Below, in pieces: positions 62,871-64,000 of a stretch of DNA of 64,000 bases. The DNA is from Butyrivibrio fibrisolvens (lineage in GTDB: Bacteria > Bacillota > Clostridia > Lachnospirales > Lachnospiraceae). Numbering within the stretch: the first letter of the stretch is position 1; every line of letters starts with the position of its first letter. The notes beneath the pieces are model-generated. The model made no database searches and was not told the DNA's origin. It was given only the letters and a program-made list of their open reading frames with translations. The DNA is taken from NCBI RefSeq assembly GCF_037113525.1, contig NZ_CP146963.1, forward strand, positions 1,116,001 to 1,180,000. Reading direction: 5' to 3'. The position numbers and the translations under genes were made by a program.

Positions 62871-62943
62871 TTTTACTGGTATAGTGTGCGTACTGATTGT
62901 AGTGGTTTGTGTTACCTTCTTTAAGAAAAAGAAGCTCTTGTAA
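62871..62943 (+). pseudogene. corA: CorA-like transporter, 3' part
   Basis: Begins with the duplicated TTTTAC; joined to the left part it reads FTGIVCVLIVVVCVTFFKKKKLL and stops at 62941-62943. This is the second CorA transmembrane helix and basic C-terminus. Restored protein 306 residues. No start codon or ribosome site of its own. Confidence 0.9.
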
Positions 62944-63048
62944 AGTAATCCATTTGTGAAAAGGTGTAAAAATAATCAGATGATTGTATTTAGTATTTGT
63001 ATTTAAGAAACTACGCAAAAGTCACATATTCACATTGTCTTTCAAAAA

Positions 63049-63084
63049 TGGCGCCGGAAATGTGGAAACCGGCGCTATTTTTTA
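63049..63084 (+). terminator. Original terminator of corA
   Basis: TGGCGCCGG (63049-63057) / CCGGCGCTA (63069-63077) followed by TTTTTTA. Position ~105 bases after the corA 3' fragment. Confidence 0.82.
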
Positions 63085-63163
63085 TGGTAATAATTGGGAA
63101 GATAATAGCACAGCGTGACATTGTTTTAAGGCTTTATATATTGGAAAATGATTTTGTTATACG

Positions 63164-63226
63164 TACATGGAAGTTAGGAGTGAACTCCTAACTTCTAAAC
63201 ATGTACTGAGTTACGGAACGTAACTC
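63164..63226. repeat. Two adjacent palindromes upstream of the GH27 gene
   Basis: First: TACATG / CATGTA (63164-63169 / 63200-63205) encloses AAGTTAGGAGT-GA-ACTCCTAACTT (63171-63194). Second: GAGTTACG-GAA-CGTAACTC (63208-63226). Neither has a T-run. They may be a leader structure or intergenic repeat related in plan to 29545-29582. Confidence 0.65.
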
Positions 63227-63282
63227 TATACATCCTGTATCCCGTACATAGAAGCGAATATAGAGATCAGAAAGGACATAAA

Positions 63283-64000
63283 ATGGCTACAGACAAGATC
63301 ACCCGAACATCAAGACAGCATCCGCAGGAAATTGGTAGTAAAGAATACAGATATGACTCTTTTAACAATAACACCCCATTTGAAGGCAAAAAGAAAAGGC
63401 TACCTGCCATGGGCTGGAACAGCTGGAATGCATTTGGAAGTGGCAATACAGAAGCCCTGACCAAGGCTATGGCAGATAAATTCATAGAACTTGAACTGGA
63501 CAAGGCAGGATATGAGTATCTTGTTCTTGATGATGGTTGTTATAACTCTGAAAGAGTAGATGGAAAGCTGACTAATGAGCCGCTTAAGTTCCCCAGTGGA
63601 TTTAAGGCTCTGGCAGATTATATACATGAAAGAGGCCTTAAGTTTGGAATGTACAATGACATAGGAACCAACCTATGCGCAGGATCAGCAGTTGGTACCT
63701 GCGGATTTGAAGATGTAGACGCTGTAAGCTATACAGACTGGGATATAGATTTCCTTAAGGTAGATAACTGCTACTATCTGTGGGATAATGCAACTTTTTC
63801 TGCAGGAGAGAATGCAAGATTTACATATGCTCCAAGCATTAAGGAAGTTAAGCTTGTAGGTGCAGATGGAAAAGAGCTTGTACTTAATGCTGTAGCAGAC
63901 GGAGTTGTTACAGGAAGACATGCTGTAGTAAAAGAAAACTATGTTACTAATATAGGTACTTTTGATGGAACTAATATAGGTAACACACCTGTTGGTGACC
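63283..64000 (+). CDS. GH27 alpha-galactosidase, 3' end beyond the window
   Basis: 239 complete codons seen. TIM-barrel start LPAMGWNSWNAFG, then YEYLVLDDGCYN, FPSGFKALADYIHERGLKFGMYNDIG, TCGFEDVDA and DFLKVDNCYY with the nucleophile Asp161. Directly after it, ~70 residues (TFSAGENARFTYAPSIKEVKLVGADGKELVL...) do not continue the barrel, suggesting an inserted beta domain before the next strand. No signal peptide: the N-terminus is polar (MATDKITRTSRQHPQ). AAAGGA precedes ATG 63283. Confidence 0.9.
   Translation, partial: MATDKITRTSRQHPQEIGSKEYRYDSFNNNTPFEGKKKRLPAMGWNSWNAFGSGNTEALTKAMADKFIELELDKAGYEYLVLDDGCYNSERVDGKLTNEPLKFPSGFKALADYIHERGLKFGMYNDIGTNLCAGSAVGTCGFEDVDAVSYTDWDIDFLKVDNCYYLWDNATFSAGENARFTYAPSIKEVKLVGADGKELVLNAVADGVVTGRHAVVKENYVTNIGTFDGTNIGNTPVGD

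Noticed and set aside
1..64000. CRISPR arrays, tRNA or rRNA genes
   Set aside because: No regularly spaced repeat series, no cloverleaf with a T-loop consensus and no rRNA-like block were noticed in the gene gaps.

Overview
The window reads as chromosome of a rumen- or gut-type Lachnospiraceae bacterium, most like Butyrivibrio or Pseudobutyrivibrio. This is inference from gene order and family content: a Firmicutes-type priA-def-fmt-rsmB-rlmN-PP2C-PASTA kinase-rsgA run, YesM/YesN-LplB-YtcP-LplA sugar uptake, phosphoketolase, a signal-less GH10 xylanase, GH36 and GH27 alpha-galactosidases, and a GAF-type methionine sulfoxide reductase. No rRNA, tRNA, CRISPR array or prophage was seen.

Layout. 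0.2-11.3 kb: housekeeping run on the + strand, with several 1-4 base stop/start overlaps. 11.4-13.3 kb: OmpR-type two-component system on the - strand. 13.5-15.4 kb: two exported proteins that both look like transglutaminase folds without catalytic Cys and His. 15.5-16.1 kb: uridine kinase. 16.3-27.8 kb: carbohydrate ABC system (YesM kinase, two permeases, two paralogous binding lipoproteins, YesN regulator), split by an IS110-family element with a long, structured, non-coding 3' part. 27.9-31.2 kb: a frameshifted FAD oxidoreductase and a HerA-like ATPase. 31.5-33.8 kb: methionine sulfoxide reductase and a diguanylate cyclase. 33.9-38.6 kb: cobalamin lower-ligand and side-chain genes (cobT, cobU, a degenerate CobU-like gene, cbiB, a CobD/HisC-like aminotransferase). 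39.1-44.5 kb: surface and secreted proteins, with a small Cys-rich protein. 44.8-53.8 kb: antiporter, two-rubredoxin rubrerythrin, GH36, GGDEF protein, PRPP synthetase and phosphoketolase. 54.2-55.5 kb: intracellular-type xylanase.

55.5-63 kb is the accessory, decaying part: a ~260 bp imperfect inverted repeat, a frameshifted ArsR-like regulator, a ~240 bp palindrome-rich repeat related to a 41 bp copy at 31.3 kb, a frameshifted MFS transporter with four TTAGATGA boxes upstream, and a corA gene cut in two by a 3,016 bp transposon. The transposon's borders can be read directly: a 6 bp duplication TTTTAC, ends starting TGTTGT, and removal rejoins the corA reading frame exactly. It carries a zinc-ribbon (DUF6431-like) protein, a D,D(35)E transposase and an ExeA/TnsC-like AAA ATPase, with repeated binding-site-like boxes at the ends. 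The window ends inside a GH27 gene.

Strongest items for follow-up: the transposon and its corA target; the putative guide RNA region of the IS110 element; the catalytically dead transglutaminase pair; operator-like palindromes at phosphoketolase and the MFS gene; three single-base frameshifts (natural or assembly errors); and the palindromic intergenic repeats.
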